A stretch of DNA of 64,000 nucleotides from Stenotrophomonas sp. SY1 (GCF_021202945.1 NZ_JAJOYR010000001.1:744001-808000); one strand, 5' to 3'; positions 1 through 8,768 are shown, counted from the first letter of the stretch. A program made the numbers and translations. Notes: generated by a model from the letters alone, not told the origin.

Positions 1-618
1 AACTGGGGCAGCGTGTCGGTGGACAGCAGCAACCAGCGGGTGTTCCTCAATGACATCCGCGTGCCGAGCATCTTCCAGCTGGTTCCACGTGCGGCGTTTG
101 AGCAGTACGCCAAACTGCATCCACCGGTCAGCGATGGGCACGGCCCGTCGCCGCAGGCCGGGACGCCGTATGGCGTCTACACCACCATCTGGTTCTCGAA
201 GCTCGGCGTGCCCTGCGTGCAGCCACCGTTCGGCACGATCAGCGCGTTGGATCTGAATACCCGCCGCATTGCCTGGCAGATTCCGGCAGGCACGGCGTCG
301 GAGTTGGGCCCGATGGGCGTGCGCCTGGGCCTGCCGATGAAGCTGGGCATGCCGTCCTACGGCGGCACGTTGAGCACTGCGGGCGGGTTGGTGTTCTTCG
401 CCGGTTTCCAGGATTACTACCTGCGCGCCTATGACGGGCGTGATGGCCGCGAAGTGTGGAAGACACCGCTGCCCGTGGGCGCCAGCGCCACGCCGATGAG
501 TTACGTATCGCCCAAGAGCGGACGGCAGTACATCGTGGTGTCCGTTGGTGGCGCGGCGTACTCGAAGAACGTGGGTGACTACGTCATCGCGTTTGCGTTG
601 CCGGAACAACGCAAATAG
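1..618 (+). CDS. gcd: Membrane-bound PQQ-dependent dehydrogenase, C-terminal part (glucose/quinate family)
   Basis: This is the last 205 codons of a gene that starts before the window; the reading frame is open from base 1. The fragment carries the end of an eight-bladed PQQ propeller: GTLSTAGGLVFFAG, then DYYLRAYDG and GREVW, and the closing GDYVIAFALP. These match membrane-bound quinoprotein dehydrogenases that oxidise glucose, quinate or shikimate in the periplasm and pass electrons to ubiquinone. The membrane-anchoring N-terminus that would help separate glucose from quinate enzymes lies outside the window, so the substrate is inferred; the symbol gcd is the commonest choice. The family assignment is secure. 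It ends with TAG and faces the next gene tail to tail. Confidence 0.85.
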   Translation, partial: NWGSVSVDSSNQRVFLNDIRVPSIFQLVPRAAFEQYAKLHPPVSDGHGPSPQAGTPYGVYTTIWFSKLGVPCVQPPFGTISALDLNTRRIAWQIPAGTASELGPMGVRLGLPMKLGMPSYGGTLSTAGGLVFFAGFQDYYLRAYDGRDGREVWKTPLPVGASATPMSYVSPKSGRQYIVVSVGGAAYSKNVGDYVIAFALPEQRK

Positions 619-747
619 GTCAGCCCGGCGTCGGGTGGTGATCCGCCCCGCGCCGTCGCGATCTGATTCGTGCGTGAGGGCGGGTGCGCGGTAGTGCGGC
701 CTCTGGAGTGTCGCTTCATCAAATGAATGTGCGGGCGGGAAATCGCA

Positions 748-1389
748 TCATTCCCCGTCCGCCTGGAAGCCCGCCTTGCGGTGCGATCCATCGCAGAACG
801 GCTTGTTGTTGGAGTGGCCGCAGCGGCACAGCCAGGTTTCGGTCACGCGGTTGAGCGTGCGGCCGGTGCCGCTGACCACTTCCAGGTTGCCGACGATATG
901 CAGCGGGCCGTCCCTGGTCGGATGGATCTGCAGCGGGCCATCGCGCTGGGCCAGTGTTTCGGACTTCTGTTCCGGCGGCTCGCCGCTGGCGATGAAGCCG
1001 CAATCGACATGGCGGTGGTCGCAGAACGGCTTGTTCTGCGAAGCACCGCAGCGGCACAACGTGGCACGCATGCCTTCATCCTTGCCGGCGATGTGCAACG
1101 GGGCGTTGAAGGCCAGCGGGCCGTTCTCACGCACGTGCACAAGATTGACCACGGGGGCCGGTTCGGCGCGGCTGGCGTCGTTGTATTCGCAGCGGATGGC
1201 GCCGGACGGGCAGTTGCGTGCGATCAGCTCCACTTCCTCCGGCGATACCGCGTCGGGGTGGATCCACTCGCCGACCACGTTGGGTACGAATACATCCGGG
1301 TGGCTGAGCACGCAGTTGCGTGAATGGATGCAGCGGGCGCCGTCGAAATGAATGGTGACGGTTCTGCCGCGAACGGTCTCGGTTGCCAT
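748..1389 (-). CDS. Iron-sulfur protein: YjdI-type (Fer4_19) domain plus two CDGSH domains
   Basis: A 213-residue protein. Residues about 5-75 form a divergent mono-cluster ferredoxin domain of the YjdI type (GARCIHSRNCV, then ARNCPSGAIR). Two CDGSH-type zinc-finger-like iron-sulfur segments follow: CRCGASQNKPFCDHRH and CRCGHSNNKPFCDGSH, each with the C-x-C ... C-x(3)-H spacing that binds a 2Fe-2S cluster. Such proteins are usually cytoplasmic and act in redox or cluster transfer; no specific role is shown here. The ATG at 1389 is preceded by GGAGG at good spacing and begins the conserved domain. The frame stays open further upstream but into the methyltransferase region, so the longer version is not credible. 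Flanking genes do not reveal a pathway. Confidence 0.85.
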   Translation of the reverse strand: MATETVRGRTVTIHFDGARCIHSRNCVLSHPDVFVPNVVGEWIHPDAVSPEEVELIARNCPSGAIRCEYNDASRAEPAPVVNLVHVRENGPLAFNAPLHIAGKDEGMRATLCRCGASQNKPFCDHRHVDCGFIASGEPPEQKSETLAQRDGPLQIHPTRDGPLHIVGNLEVVSGTGRTLNRVTETWLCRCGHSNNKPFCDGSHRKAGFQADGE

Positions 1390-1462
1390 TGGCTGCCTCC
1401 GTTTCGGAAGCGCCAGTGTCGCGCGTTGGGTGTGAAACAGCCGTGGTAGCCCCTGGCGCTGC

Positions 1463-1487
1463 TGTAGGAGCGGCGTGAGCCGCGAAT
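1463..1487. repeat. Single GTAG-type REP hairpin
   Basis: One copy of the TGTAGGAGCGGC..GCCGCGAA hairpin repeated at many intergenic sites in this window. It stands alone between two minus-strand genes, without the inverted partner seen at most other sites. Confidence 0.7.
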
Positions 1488-1561
1488 CGCAGAGGCTTGA
1501 CGGCCCGAGGAGCGTTGCCTCTGCTTTCCTGTTTCCGGAGACGCCGCTGCAGAAGACGCGT

Positions 1562-2404
1562 TCAGCGGCGCGTGGCGAACACTCCATCCAACACCAGTTC
1601 GGTGTTGAAGCCGGCTTTCTGCAGGCGGGCGGCGACTTCGCGCGGGACGTCCCTGCCGCTGGTGAGCTTGTTCGGCGCGCCGGTGTAGTGGAACAGGCGG
1701 CCGCCCTTGCGCAATACACGCGCCAGCTGGTCATAGAAGACCTGCGAGTACAGTTCGCCGGCAATGCCGAAGCGTGGCGGATCGTGCAGCACGGCATCCA
1801 TCGAGGCATCGGCGATGTGTTCGATCTCCCTGGAGACATCGCCGTGATTCAGTTGCAGACGGCCTTGTGCATGCTCCGCTTCCGGGTCGGGCGACCACGG
1901 ATTGAGCGTGCGCAGCCACAGCACTTCCGGGCTCTTCTCGAACGAACGGATGCCGGCCACGCCATCGTCCAGGCAGCACGCGGCGAAGTAGCCCATGCCA
2001 CCGCAGGTATCGAGCACCTGTTTGCCGCGTGGTTCAACCAGCGCCACTTTGCGGCGTGCATCGTCCATCGGCGAAAGCTGCGCGCTGACCAGCATCTTGA
2101 TGCCGTCGATCTCGAAGGTGGGCACGCCCCAATCGGTGGGCACCAGCTTGTACAGGCCAGTGCCGAAACGCGAGGCGGCACTGAACTCGTCGCCATCCCA
2201 GTAATAGATGGTGCGGTCCTTGAGCTTGCCCGGCCACGGGAAGGTCTGTCCTCGCCATTGCCAGCCATCCGGAGCGAGGCTCACCGGGTCCTGGCTGCGG
2301 CCCAGGTCGAACGAGGCGGTCGCTTCGCTGGCACCCTTCTTCAGTGCGGTCTGCAACTGGTCGAGCAGCGGGCGGGTGAGCAGGGGGCCGGTGTAGTGGG
2401 GCAT
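1562..2404 (-). CDS. Class I SAM-dependent methyltransferase (predicted)
   Basis: A 280-residue soluble protein. A Rossmann motif I lies near residue 140 (VLDTCGGMGYFAA), followed by an acidic residue after the next strand (IRSFEKS), a helical region, and AVLHDPPRF at the motif IV position. The DPPR motif resembles nucleic-acid or small-molecule N-methyltransferases such as the COG2521 type, but the substrate cannot be told. The first about 120 residues form a family-specific N-terminal domain. The ATG at 2404 (MPHYTGPLL) was chosen because everything upstream in this frame crosses a 42-bp inverted repeat and lacks protein character. It lies upstream of the CDGSH gene on the same strand, 172 bases away, so co-transcription is uncertain. 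Confidence 0.75.
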   Translation of the reverse strand: MPHYTGPLLTRPLLDQLQTALKKGASEATASFDLGRSQDPVSLAPDGWQWRGQTFPWPGKLKDRTIYYWDGDEFSAASRFGTGLYKLVPTDWGVPTFEIDGIKMLVSAQLSPMDDARRKVALVEPRGKQVLDTCGGMGYFAACCLDDGVAGIRSFEKSPEVLWLRTLNPWSPDPEAEHAQGRLQLNHGDVSREIEHIADASMDAVLHDPPRFGIAGELYSQVFYDQLARVLRKGGRLFHYTGAPNKLTSGRDVPREVAARLQKAGFNTELVLDGVFATRR

Positions 2405-2743
2405 TGGGGTGAGGCGTGGTGCGGGGGAGGGAATGCTACCGCAGGGGGCAATTGGGGGCTCGGGTTGGCGTGAATGACCTCCAGAAGCACCCCTCCCCGG
2501 CCCTCCCCTTCGCTGCGCGAAAGGGAGGGGGCAGAAGCGGGTTGTCCGCACCCTGATCAGCCAGGCAGAACCGCTCCCTCCCTTTCGCGCAGCGAAGGGG
2601 AGGGCCGGGGAGGGGTGATTTCGGATGTGCACGGTCTGCCGGGAACTCACCGCGACCCACGATGGTTGGATGGCAGCAGGCATAATTCGCGGCCTGTTCC
2701 CCCCGGATCCCGCCGGCCCTGCCATGCAGGGCGGCCTGCCCGC
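2405..2743. other. Intergenic region between divergent genes, mostly occupied by an inverted repeat
   Basis: 339 bases separate the methyltransferase start from the SulP start. Most is the long inverted repeat at 2488-2616. The remainder should hold promoters for both divergent genes, but no convincing -35/-10 pair is visible. Confidence 0.6.
2488..2616. repeat. Long inverted repeat with 42-bp perfect arms
   Basis: The left arm (2488-2529) begins CACCCCTCCCCGGCCC and the right arm (2575-2616) is its exact reverse complement over 42 bases, around a spacer of about 45 bases. Related elements with compensating base changes occur at 32664-32796, 44208-44423 and 47788-47934. Confidence 0.9.
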
Positions 2744-4243
2744 ATGTCCTTCCTGAATACCGAACTGGCGCAATGGCGCGCCCATCCCCTGCGTGAAATG
2801 CTGGCCGGTGCCGTGGCCACCTTCGCGCTGATCCCCGAGGTCATCGCCTTCTCGTTCGTGGCGGGTGTGGACCCGCAGGTCGGCCTGTTCGCCTCGTTCG
2901 TGCTGAGCATCGTGATCGCGGTGTTCGGCGGGCGGCCGGCGATGATCACCGCCGCGGCCGGCTCGGTGGCGCTGGTGGCCGCACCGCTGGTGAGTGCGCA
3001 TGGCCTGCCGTATTTGTTCGCCGCCGGTCTGCTGGCCGGTGTGATGCAGGTGCTGTTCGGGGTGTTGCGGCTGGGCGTGCTGATGCGCTTTGTCAGCAGC
3101 TCGGTGCGTACCGGCTTCGTCAATGCACTGGCGATCCTGATCTTCTCCGCGCAGCTGCCGCAGTTGCAGGGCGCCACCACCGCGACCTGGGCGATGCTGG
3201 CGCTTGGCCTGCTGGTGATCTACGGGCTGCCGCGGCTGCCGTTGCCCGGTATGCGTGCGATTCCCTCGCCGCTGATCTGCATCGTGGTGCTCAGTGGGTT
3301 GTCGGGGTGGTTGAAGCTGGACCTGCCGACGGTGGCCGACCTTGGCCGGTTGCCCGAATCGCTGCCGCACTGGATGGGGCTGCCGCAGTTGCCGTTGGAC
3401 CTGCAGACGTTGCAGATCATCGCCATGCCGGCGCTGGCGATCGCCATGGTCGGGCTGTTGGAATCAATGATGACCGCGCGCGTGGTTGATGAGCTGACCG
3501 ACACACCCAGTTCCAAGAACCGCGAATGCACTGGCCTGGGTATCGCCAACATTGCCACCAGCCTGTTCGGCGGCATCGCCGGCTGCGGCATGATCGGGCA
3601 GACCGTGGGCAACGTGAAGTATGGCGGTCGCGGCCGCCTCTCCACCTTGTTCGCAGGCGTGTTCCTGCTGGTACTGATGGTGCTGCTCAAACCGTGGGTG
3701 GCGCAGGTGCCGGTGATCGCGCTGGTGGCCATCATGGTGATGGTCAGCGTGTCCACCTTCGACTGGTCCAGCCTGGGCGCGTTGCTGCGCCACCCGCGCC
3801 TGTCAGGCGTGGTGATGCTGGCGACGGTGGTGGTGACGCTGGGCACGCACAACCTGGCCGCGGGCGTCGGCGTTGGGGTGCTGTTGAGCGGCGTGTTCTT
3901 CGCGCTGAAGGTGGCACGACTGCTGCACGTGGAAGTGGGCGACGACGCCGATGGTGGCCTGCGCTACACGGTGCGTGGGCAGGTGTTCTTCGCCTCGGCC
4001 GACGCGTTCATCGATGCGTTCGATCCGCGTCAGGCCGAAGGCCGCAAGGTGGTGATCGACCTGTCGCGCGCGCAGCTGTGGGACATCACCGCCGTGGCGG
4101 CGTTGGAGAAGGTGGTCAGCCGTTATCGTCACCACGGCATGAAGCCGCGCGTACAGGGCCTGGACCGACAGGGACGCATGCTGCTGCGGCGGGTGCTGCG
4201 TGACGGGGCGGTGGCGCTGGAGGATGCACCGGCAGGGCGTTGA
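2744..4243 (+). CDS. SulP family inorganic anion transporter with STAS domain
   Basis: A 499-residue inner-membrane transporter. The N-terminal 400 residues contain about ten hydrophobic helices and the SulP features AFSFVAGVDPQVGLFASF and GRPAMITAAAGSVALV. Residues about 400-490 form a cytoplasmic STAS domain (VFFASADAFIDAFD, then VVIDLSRAQLWDITAVAAL). SulP proteins carry sulfate, bicarbonate or dicarboxylates; the substrate cannot be assigned from sequence. No carbonic anhydrase gene adjoins that would argue for bicarbonate. The start at 2744 (MSFLNTELAQW) begins directly at the family N-terminus; in-frame sequence upstream runs through the inverted repeat and is not coding. The gene is transcribed alone and ends in a REP doublet. 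Confidence 0.92.
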   Translation: MSFLNTELAQWRAHPLREMLAGAVATFALIPEVIAFSFVAGVDPQVGLFASFVLSIVIAVFGGRPAMITAAAGSVALVAAPLVSAHGLPYLFAAGLLAGVMQVLFGVLRLGVLMRFVSSSVRTGFVNALAILIFSAQLPQLQGATTATWAMLALGLLVIYGLPRLPLPGMRAIPSPLICIVVLSGLSGWLKLDLPTVADLGRLPESLPHWMGLPQLPLDLQTLQIIAMPALAIAMVGLLESMMTARVVDELTDTPSSKNRECTGLGIANIATSLFGGIAGCGMIGQTVGNVKYGGRGRLSTLFAGVFLLVLMVLLKPWVAQVPVIALVAIMVMVSVSTFDWSSLGALLRHPRLSGVVMLATVVVTLGTHNLAAGVGVGVLLSGVFFALKVARLLHVEVGDDADGGLRYTVRGQVFFASADAFIDAFDPRQAEGRKVVIDLSRAQLWDITAVAALEKVVSRYRHHGMKPRVQGLDRQGRMLLRRVLRDGAVALEDAPAGR

Positions 4244-4255
4244 ACGGCGAGCATC

Positions 4256-4377
4256 GCAGGAGCGGCCTTGGCCGCGAAGCCGTCGATGCAACCACCGCGC
4301 GGGAATCGAGCAATTGCAGGATTCCTGCTGTCTGCATCTGCATCTGTATCGGCTTCGCGGCCAAGGCCGCTCCTACG
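4256..4377. repeat. REP doublet (inverted pair of GTAG-type hairpins)
   Basis: A left arm GCAGGAGCGGCCTTGGCC... (4256-4281) and a right arm ending GGCCGCTCCTAC (4351-4377) are inverted copies around a loop of about 70 bases. It lies between the converging SulP and acyl-CoA dehydrogenase genes, so it may also help end both transcripts. Confidence 0.85.
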
Positions 4378-4386
4378 GGCGTGGGT

Positions 4387-6135
4387 TTACATCACATCCC
4401 AGGCATAGCCGCCGCGCTCCAGCACCGAGGCGGCCAGGGATTCGATGATCTCGTCCTCGTTGCGCTCCAGGCCACGGATGTTGCGGGCCATGCGGCGGCG
4501 GGCCTGGCGGGCGAACAGGCGGGCGATCCGGACCGCATCATCTGCCGCCGGGTGCTTTGCCTGGATCAGGCTTTCCACGCGTGACAGCACGCACAGGCCG
4601 ACGAACAGGTCGATGGCGACATCGGCCACGCGCTTCTGCGCATGCTGCTGGTCGGCGATCTTCTTGCCATGTTTGCGCAGCAGACGGTCGGAAGCCTTGG
4701 ACAACTCCACCGAATACTTCTCGCACAGGCGCGCCAACGGGCGCAGTGCATCGTCGAACGGTGTGCGGATGCGCCCGGTGCCGTAACCGGTGGCTTCGCG
4801 GACCTTGCGGCCAGCGTAGTCACCGAGCACGCCAAAGCCCTTGATCGGGTCGTTGAAGATGCCGCCCACCGCGCTTTGCAGTTCGGCCAGCGTCGCACCG
4901 ACGCCTTTGAGCCCATTGAGTGCAACATACAGGCGCAGGATTTCGTTGGTGCCTTCGAAGATGGACAGGATGCGCGTGTCGCGGGTCATCTGTTCGTAGG
5001 GCAGCTCGCGCATGAAGCCATTGCCGGCGGCGATCTGCAGCGCTTCGTAGCAGCAACGCTGCACCGCTTCACTGGCGAAGACCTTGCTCATCGCCGCTTC
5101 CACCGAATAGTCGGTGCGACCACTGTCGATCAGGTGCGCCACCATCCACACCGTGCTTTCGGCGGCGAAGCAGTCGGCGGTCATCTGCGCGATTTTTTCG
5201 CGCACCAGCCCGAAGTCAGCGATGGGTTGGCCGAACTGCTTGCGTTCGCTCGCCTGCGCGCAGGCCATGCGGATCAGCGCACGCATGCCGCCCACCGCAC
5301 CGCCGCCAAGGCCGGTGCGGCCGCTGTTGAGGATGTTCATCGCCACCTTGAAGCCCTTGCCGACCGGGCCCAGCACGTTGGCGGCGGGAACGCGCACCTC
5401 GTTGAAGGCAACGGTGGTGGTGGACGAGGCGCGGATGCCCATCTTGTCTTCGTGCGGGCCGTGGCTGACGCCTTCCCATCCGGCCTCGACGATGAAGGCG
5501 GTGACCTTGCCTTCGGGCGTGTCGGTGCGCGCGAACACGGTGTAGAAGTCGGCGATGCCGCCGTTGGTGATCCAGATCTTCTCGCCGTTGAGCGTCCAGG
5601 TACCGTCGTCGTTGCGCGTGGCCTTGGTGCGGATGGCCGCAGCGTCGGAACCGGCGCCGGATTCGGTCAGGCAGAACGCGGCGATCATTTCGCCACTGGC
5701 CAGCTTGGGCAGGTAGCGCTGCTTCTGCTCGTCGTTGCCGAACAGCAGCAGGCCCTTCATGCCGATCGAACTGTGCGCGCCAACGGTGAGCGACACCGAG
5801 CTGTCATGGCTGCTGGTCTGCCCAAGTACGCGTGCATAGGCACCGTTGGACAGTTCCAATCCGCCGTACTCCTCGGGAATGATCAGCCCGAACAGGCCCA
5901 TGTCGCGCAGGGCCTGGATGAACGCTGGCGGCTGCTCCGCATCGCGGTCGTACTGGCGCAGCTCGGCGGTCTTCTCGCCGAGGAACTGGTCGATGGCATC
6001 GGTCATCGCGCCGAGCATCTCGCGGTCACGCTCGCGGATCTGCGGATAGGGGAACAGCGCGTCCTCGGCGATATGGCCGAAGAACAACTGCTTGGCGATG
6101 CTTTCATCCAGGTTCGGCGATGCGCTGGTATTCAC
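4387..6135 (-). CDS. Acyl-CoA dehydrogenase, large (VLCAD/ACAD9-like) form
   Basis: A 582-residue flavoprotein of fatty-acid beta-oxidation that converts acyl-CoA to trans-2-enoyl-CoA. The three-domain core is visible: IPEEYGGLELSN, then AFCLTESGAGSDAAAIRT and EKIWITNGGIADFY around the FAD site, and AMSKVFASEAVQRC with QIAAGNGFMRELPYEQ and RILSIFEGTNEI in the C-terminal helices, where FEGTNEI carries the usual catalytic glutamate position. A roughly 170-residue C-terminal extension makes it resemble very-long-chain enzymes rather than the 380-residue type. The GTG at 6135 is chosen because AAGGAG lies six bases before it; a TTG eight codons upstream lacks such a site. No beta-oxidation neighbours are present. 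Confidence 0.93.
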   Translation of the reverse strand: MNTSASPNLDESIAKQLFFGHIAEDALFPYPQIRERDREMLGAMTDAIDQFLGEKTAELRQYDRDAEQPPAFIQALRDMGLFGLIIPEEYGGLELSNGAYARVLGQTSSHDSSVSLTVGAHSSIGMKGLLLFGNDEQKQRYLPKLASGEMIAAFCLTESGAGSDAAAIRTKATRNDDGTWTLNGEKIWITNGGIADFYTVFARTDTPEGKVTAFIVEAGWEGVSHGPHEDKMGIRASSTTTVAFNEVRVPAANVLGPVGKGFKVAMNILNSGRTGLGGGAVGGMRALIRMACAQASERKQFGQPIADFGLVREKIAQMTADCFAAESTVWMVAHLIDSGRTDYSVEAAMSKVFASEAVQRCCYEALQIAAGNGFMRELPYEQMTRDTRILSIFEGTNEILRLYVALNGLKGVGATLAELQSAVGGIFNDPIKGFGVLGDYAGRKVREATGYGTGRIRTPFDDALRPLARLCEKYSVELSKASDRLLRKHGKKIADQQHAQKRVADVAIDLFVGLCVLSRVESLIQAKHPAADDAVRIARLFARQARRRMARNIRGLERNEDEIIESLAASVLERGGYAWDVM

Positions 6136-6314
6136 GGACAGCTCCTTGCGGGTCAAAGACGGCTGTACCCATCATCGCCCAGCCGAACGAAAGGTTCACG
6201 TTTACAGCGGTGTAATCCACGGAACTCGCCGTCTCCATTGTGGTCTGTGGTTCTTCGCACGATGCCGTGGCAGGGCCGGTTACCGCCCTGTGAAGACACC
6301 CCAGATGGAAATGC

Positions 6315-7229
6315 ATGCGCGCAGGCAGTCAGTCCGAACCGATGTCCAACCGGGTGGTCGCCAGCATGGCGACGTTGGCGGTGCTGTCAGCGCTGGCACG
6401 CCTGTTATGGCAGCAGCCCGAACTGGTGCCTTCGACACGCGAAACGCGCATCCAGCTGCGTTGGTTGCAGGCCGCGCGGCAGCAGCAGTTTGTTGATCCC
6501 TTGCTGCCACAGGTGGTTGAACAGGCCCCGGCAGATAGATCGCAGCAGCCGGCAGCGGCCAACTCCAACGTGGCTACCGCGCAGCCGGTGGCGGCACCAC
6601 CGGCCACCGGCCAGCAGGCGCTGCGCCTGTACGGCCCGGACGGTCGGCCCGATCTTGTCGATGACGCCACCGGCCTGAGCAGGAAGTCCGCGCCGGAACG
6701 TGTGTTCGAACATCGCGACGAGCTGGCTACGGGTGTTGGCGAACGTGCCACCGCCAATCTTTTTTCGGGGAAGGTGGCGGGTACCGCACAGAAGCGTTCG
6801 GAACGATTTATCTACGGACGTGATATCCAGGCCGCAGAGGCGCGCCGGCCGCCGAATGTGGCGTTCAATCCCAACCTGCACGAACGCAGATCGGACCTCG
6901 GCAGCGAAGCGACCGGTGATGCCTACAAGGCCGCGCCGATCCGCTACGAACCCGCGCCGGGGCTGAAGGGCGAGGCCAGCCGCCGCATCCGTGCGGCTAT
7001 CGGTGAACTGGAAGGCCGCTACCCGCGTTGCAGCAGTGCGCAGCGCAGCCAATGGCTGGCGCCGGCGCTCGCGCAGCTGGATGCATTGCAGCGCGTGGAG
7101 TACCGCTACAACAACGGTGCCGACCCCACCGAAGCCGAACACACCCTGCCCAGCGCCGCCGACAGCGCCTACGACCAGGCCCGGCGTGCGTTGTGGGATG
7201 CCGAGCGGCGCATGAAGACCTGCGGATGA
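6315..7229 (+). CDS. Hypothetical protein with N-terminal membrane anchor
   Basis: 304 residues, function not recognised. A hydrophobic stretch near the N-terminus (VVASMATLAVLSALARLLW) could be a signal anchor, followed by a long polar region rich in Ala, Gln and Pro (about residues 60-110). A more ordered C-terminal half has charged segments; the last 90 residues look helical and include a Cys pair (CSS and the terminal TCG). An alternative ATG at 6342 begins the anchor more closely; neither start has a strong ribosome site. Codon use is like its neighbours and there is no overlapping credible gene. Exported or periplasm-facing location is inferred only from the anchor. Confidence 0.65.
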   Translation: MRAGSQSEPMSNRVVASMATLAVLSALARLLWQQPELVPSTRETRIQLRWLQAARQQQFVDPLLPQVVEQAPADRSQQPAAANSNVATAQPVAAPPATGQQALRLYGPDGRPDLVDDATGLSRKSAPERVFEHRDELATGVGERATANLFSGKVAGTAQKRSERFIYGRDIQAAEARRPPNVAFNPNLHERRSDLGSEATGDAYKAAPIRYEPAPGLKGEASRRIRAAIGELEGRYPRCSSAQRSQWLAPALAQLDALQRVEYRYNNGADPTEAEHTLPSAADSAYDQARRALWDAERRMKTCG

Positions 7230-7456
7230 GGCTTGGCTTGTCCTGCCGGTAAGGGGGTGAAGACGAACGAGGGGGCTTGGCTGGCCTTCTGGGCTGGTCG
7301 AAACGTCAGCAGGAATGTCTTCGTGAAATGTCTGCGCGCCATGCAGAAGACATTCTTCTGCCAATTCCGGACAGGTTTCATAACCAATTGTTTTTCTGTG
7401 ATTTTATGACTTTGGCTGTGCCTAGAATCGGGGTTCTTCGTTTACATGGACACCCG

Positions 7457-8530
7457 ATGAAGCCGATCACCCTGTTGTCATGCGCGCTGGCTCTTTCCAT
7501 TTCCCTGGGTTGCCAGGCACAGCCGGCTGCTGTGGCTGGCGGCACCGGCGTCGGCGTCGCAGCGGGTCACAGCCATGCACTGCCCAAGCACGCCCTGGTG
7601 GGTTACCTGCACAACTTCGACAACGGCCAGGGCCTGTTGCCGGTGGCGCAGGTGGACGACAGCTGGGACGTGATCGTGCTGGCCTTCGCCGATGACATGG
7701 GCGAGGGCAAGGTGGCCTTCAATCCGGACCCGAAGTTGGACCGCGCGCAGTTGATTGCCGACATCGCCGCCAAGCGCGCGCAGGGCAAGATCGTGGTGCT
7801 GTCCTTCGGTGGCGAGCTGGGCACGGTGACGCTCAACACGCAGCGCGATGAAGACAACTTCGTGCGCACCACCGCCGAGGCGATCAACACGTTCGGCCTG
7901 GATGGTATCGACGTGGACCTGGAGAAGATCGCCGGCGTGACGCATGGTGCGCCGGTGGTGCCGCACCTGATCTCGGCGGTGAAGCGCCTGCATGCGATGT
8001 ACCCGGACCTGTACGTGTCGATGGCGCCGGAGCATCCGTACGTGCAGGGCGGATATGTGTCGATGGACGGCATCTGGGGCGCCTACCTGCCGCTGATCGA
8101 CGGCCTGCGCGGGGAGCTGGACCTGCTGCACGTGCAGCTCTACAACAACGGCGGCCTGCCGACGCCTTACCGTGCGGAAAAGTATCCCGGCGGCAGCGTG
8201 GACATGATGGTGGGATCGGCCAAGATGCTGATCGAAGGCTTTGACCTGGCCGGTGGCAAGGGCCGCTTTGAAGGCCTGCGTGCCGAGCAGGTGGCGTTGG
8301 CGTTGCCGTCGGGGCTGCGTGCCGCGAACAACGGTTATGCCACGCCTGCCGACATCAACCGCGCCTTCGATTGCCTGACCACTGCGACAGGCTGCGACGA
8401 AGTGAAGCCTTCGCAGCCGCACCCGGATTTCCGTGGCGTGATGACCTGGTCGATCAACTGGGACGTCAGCGACAAGCGTGCGTTCTCGCAGCCCGTGGGC
8501 GCGCACCTGCGTGCAGCCAGCAAGCGCTGA
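7457..8530 (+). CDS. Glycoside hydrolase family 18 (chitinase-like) exported protein
   Basis: A 357-residue protein with a signal peptide (hydrophobic residues 4-17) and Cys19 placed as a possible lipid site, though the preceding SLG is not an ideal lipobox. The barrel carries KIVVLSFGGELG (strand 3, SxGG motif) and the catalytic DGIDVDLEK, in which Glu156 is the proton donor of the DxxDxDxE motif. The mature part matches single-domain bacterial GH18 chitinases, with no carbohydrate-binding module. It probably cleaves chitin or related N-acetylglucosamine polymers outside the cytoplasm. The ATG at 7457 begins the signal peptide; longer in-frame versions are unlikely. A GC hairpin with a short T run follows the stop. 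Confidence 0.88.
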   Translation: MKPITLLSCALALSISLGCQAQPAAVAGGTGVGVAAGHSHALPKHALVGYLHNFDNGQGLLPVAQVDDSWDVIVLAFADDMGEGKVAFNPDPKLDRAQLIADIAAKRAQGKIVVLSFGGELGTVTLNTQRDEDNFVRTTAEAINTFGLDGIDVDLEKIAGVTHGAPVVPHLISAVKRLHAMYPDLYVSMAPEHPYVQGGYVSMDGIWGAYLPLIDGLRGELDLLHVQLYNNGGLPTPYRAEKYPGGSVDMMVGSAKMLIEGFDLAGGKGRFEGLRAEQVALALPSGLRAANNGYATPADINRAFDCLTTATGCDEVKPSQPHPDFRGVMTWSINWDVSDKRAFSQPVGAHLRAASKR

Positions 8531-8540
8531 TTGGTGGTTG

Positions 8541-8563
8541 GGGCCGGCATCTGCCGGCCCTTT
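8541..8563 (+). terminator. Probable terminator after the GH18 gene
   Basis: A perfect 9-bp stem GGGCCGGCA/TGCCGGCCC with a two-base loop is followed by TTT, ten bases after the GH18 stop. The T run is short, so termination may be partial. Confidence 0.5.
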
Positions 8564-8568
8564 GCTGC

Positions 8569-8677
8569 TGTAGGAGCGGCCTTGGCCGCGAAGCAGGAAA
8601 TGCGTTTCGAACTGCGGCGTCGGCTTTGGTTGCAGATGGTTCTGCGCCATCACCGGCTTCGCGGCCAAGGCTGCCTC
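8569..8677. repeat. REP doublet (GTAG-type), imperfect right arm
   Basis: The left hairpin TGTAGGAGCGGCCTTGGCC.. (8569-8594) is paired with an inverted right copy (8655-8677) that has decayed at its outer end (CTGCCTC in place of CGCTCCTAC). Confidence 0.75.
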
Positions 8678-8688
8678 ACGAATCAGGC

Positions 8689-8755
8689 AGTGCCTAGCCA
8701 TGCTCGGCAGGACGATTGCCGGCCAAGTCCGAGCGGAGCATGGCTCCGCCCTGCC
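8689..8755. repeat. SMAG-like double hairpin
   Basis: Two short palindromes, one around CCATGCTCGG and one GCGGAGCATGGCTCCGC (8733-8749), lie directly after the REP doublet. The pattern matches the elements at 10030, 43242 and 62611. Confidence 0.6.
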
Positions 8756-8768
8756 GATGCAAACGCAT

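Noticed and set aside
1562..3370. A 602-residue version of the methyltransferase
   Set aside because: The extra N-terminus crosses an inverted repeat and lies antisense to the SulP gene; the domain begins at 2404.
4642..6678. A 678-codon open frame antisense to the acyl-CoA dehydrogenase
   Set aside because: It mirrors the third-base GC bias of the real gene, has low-complexity Ala/Gly/His/Arg composition and no motif. It is a shadow.
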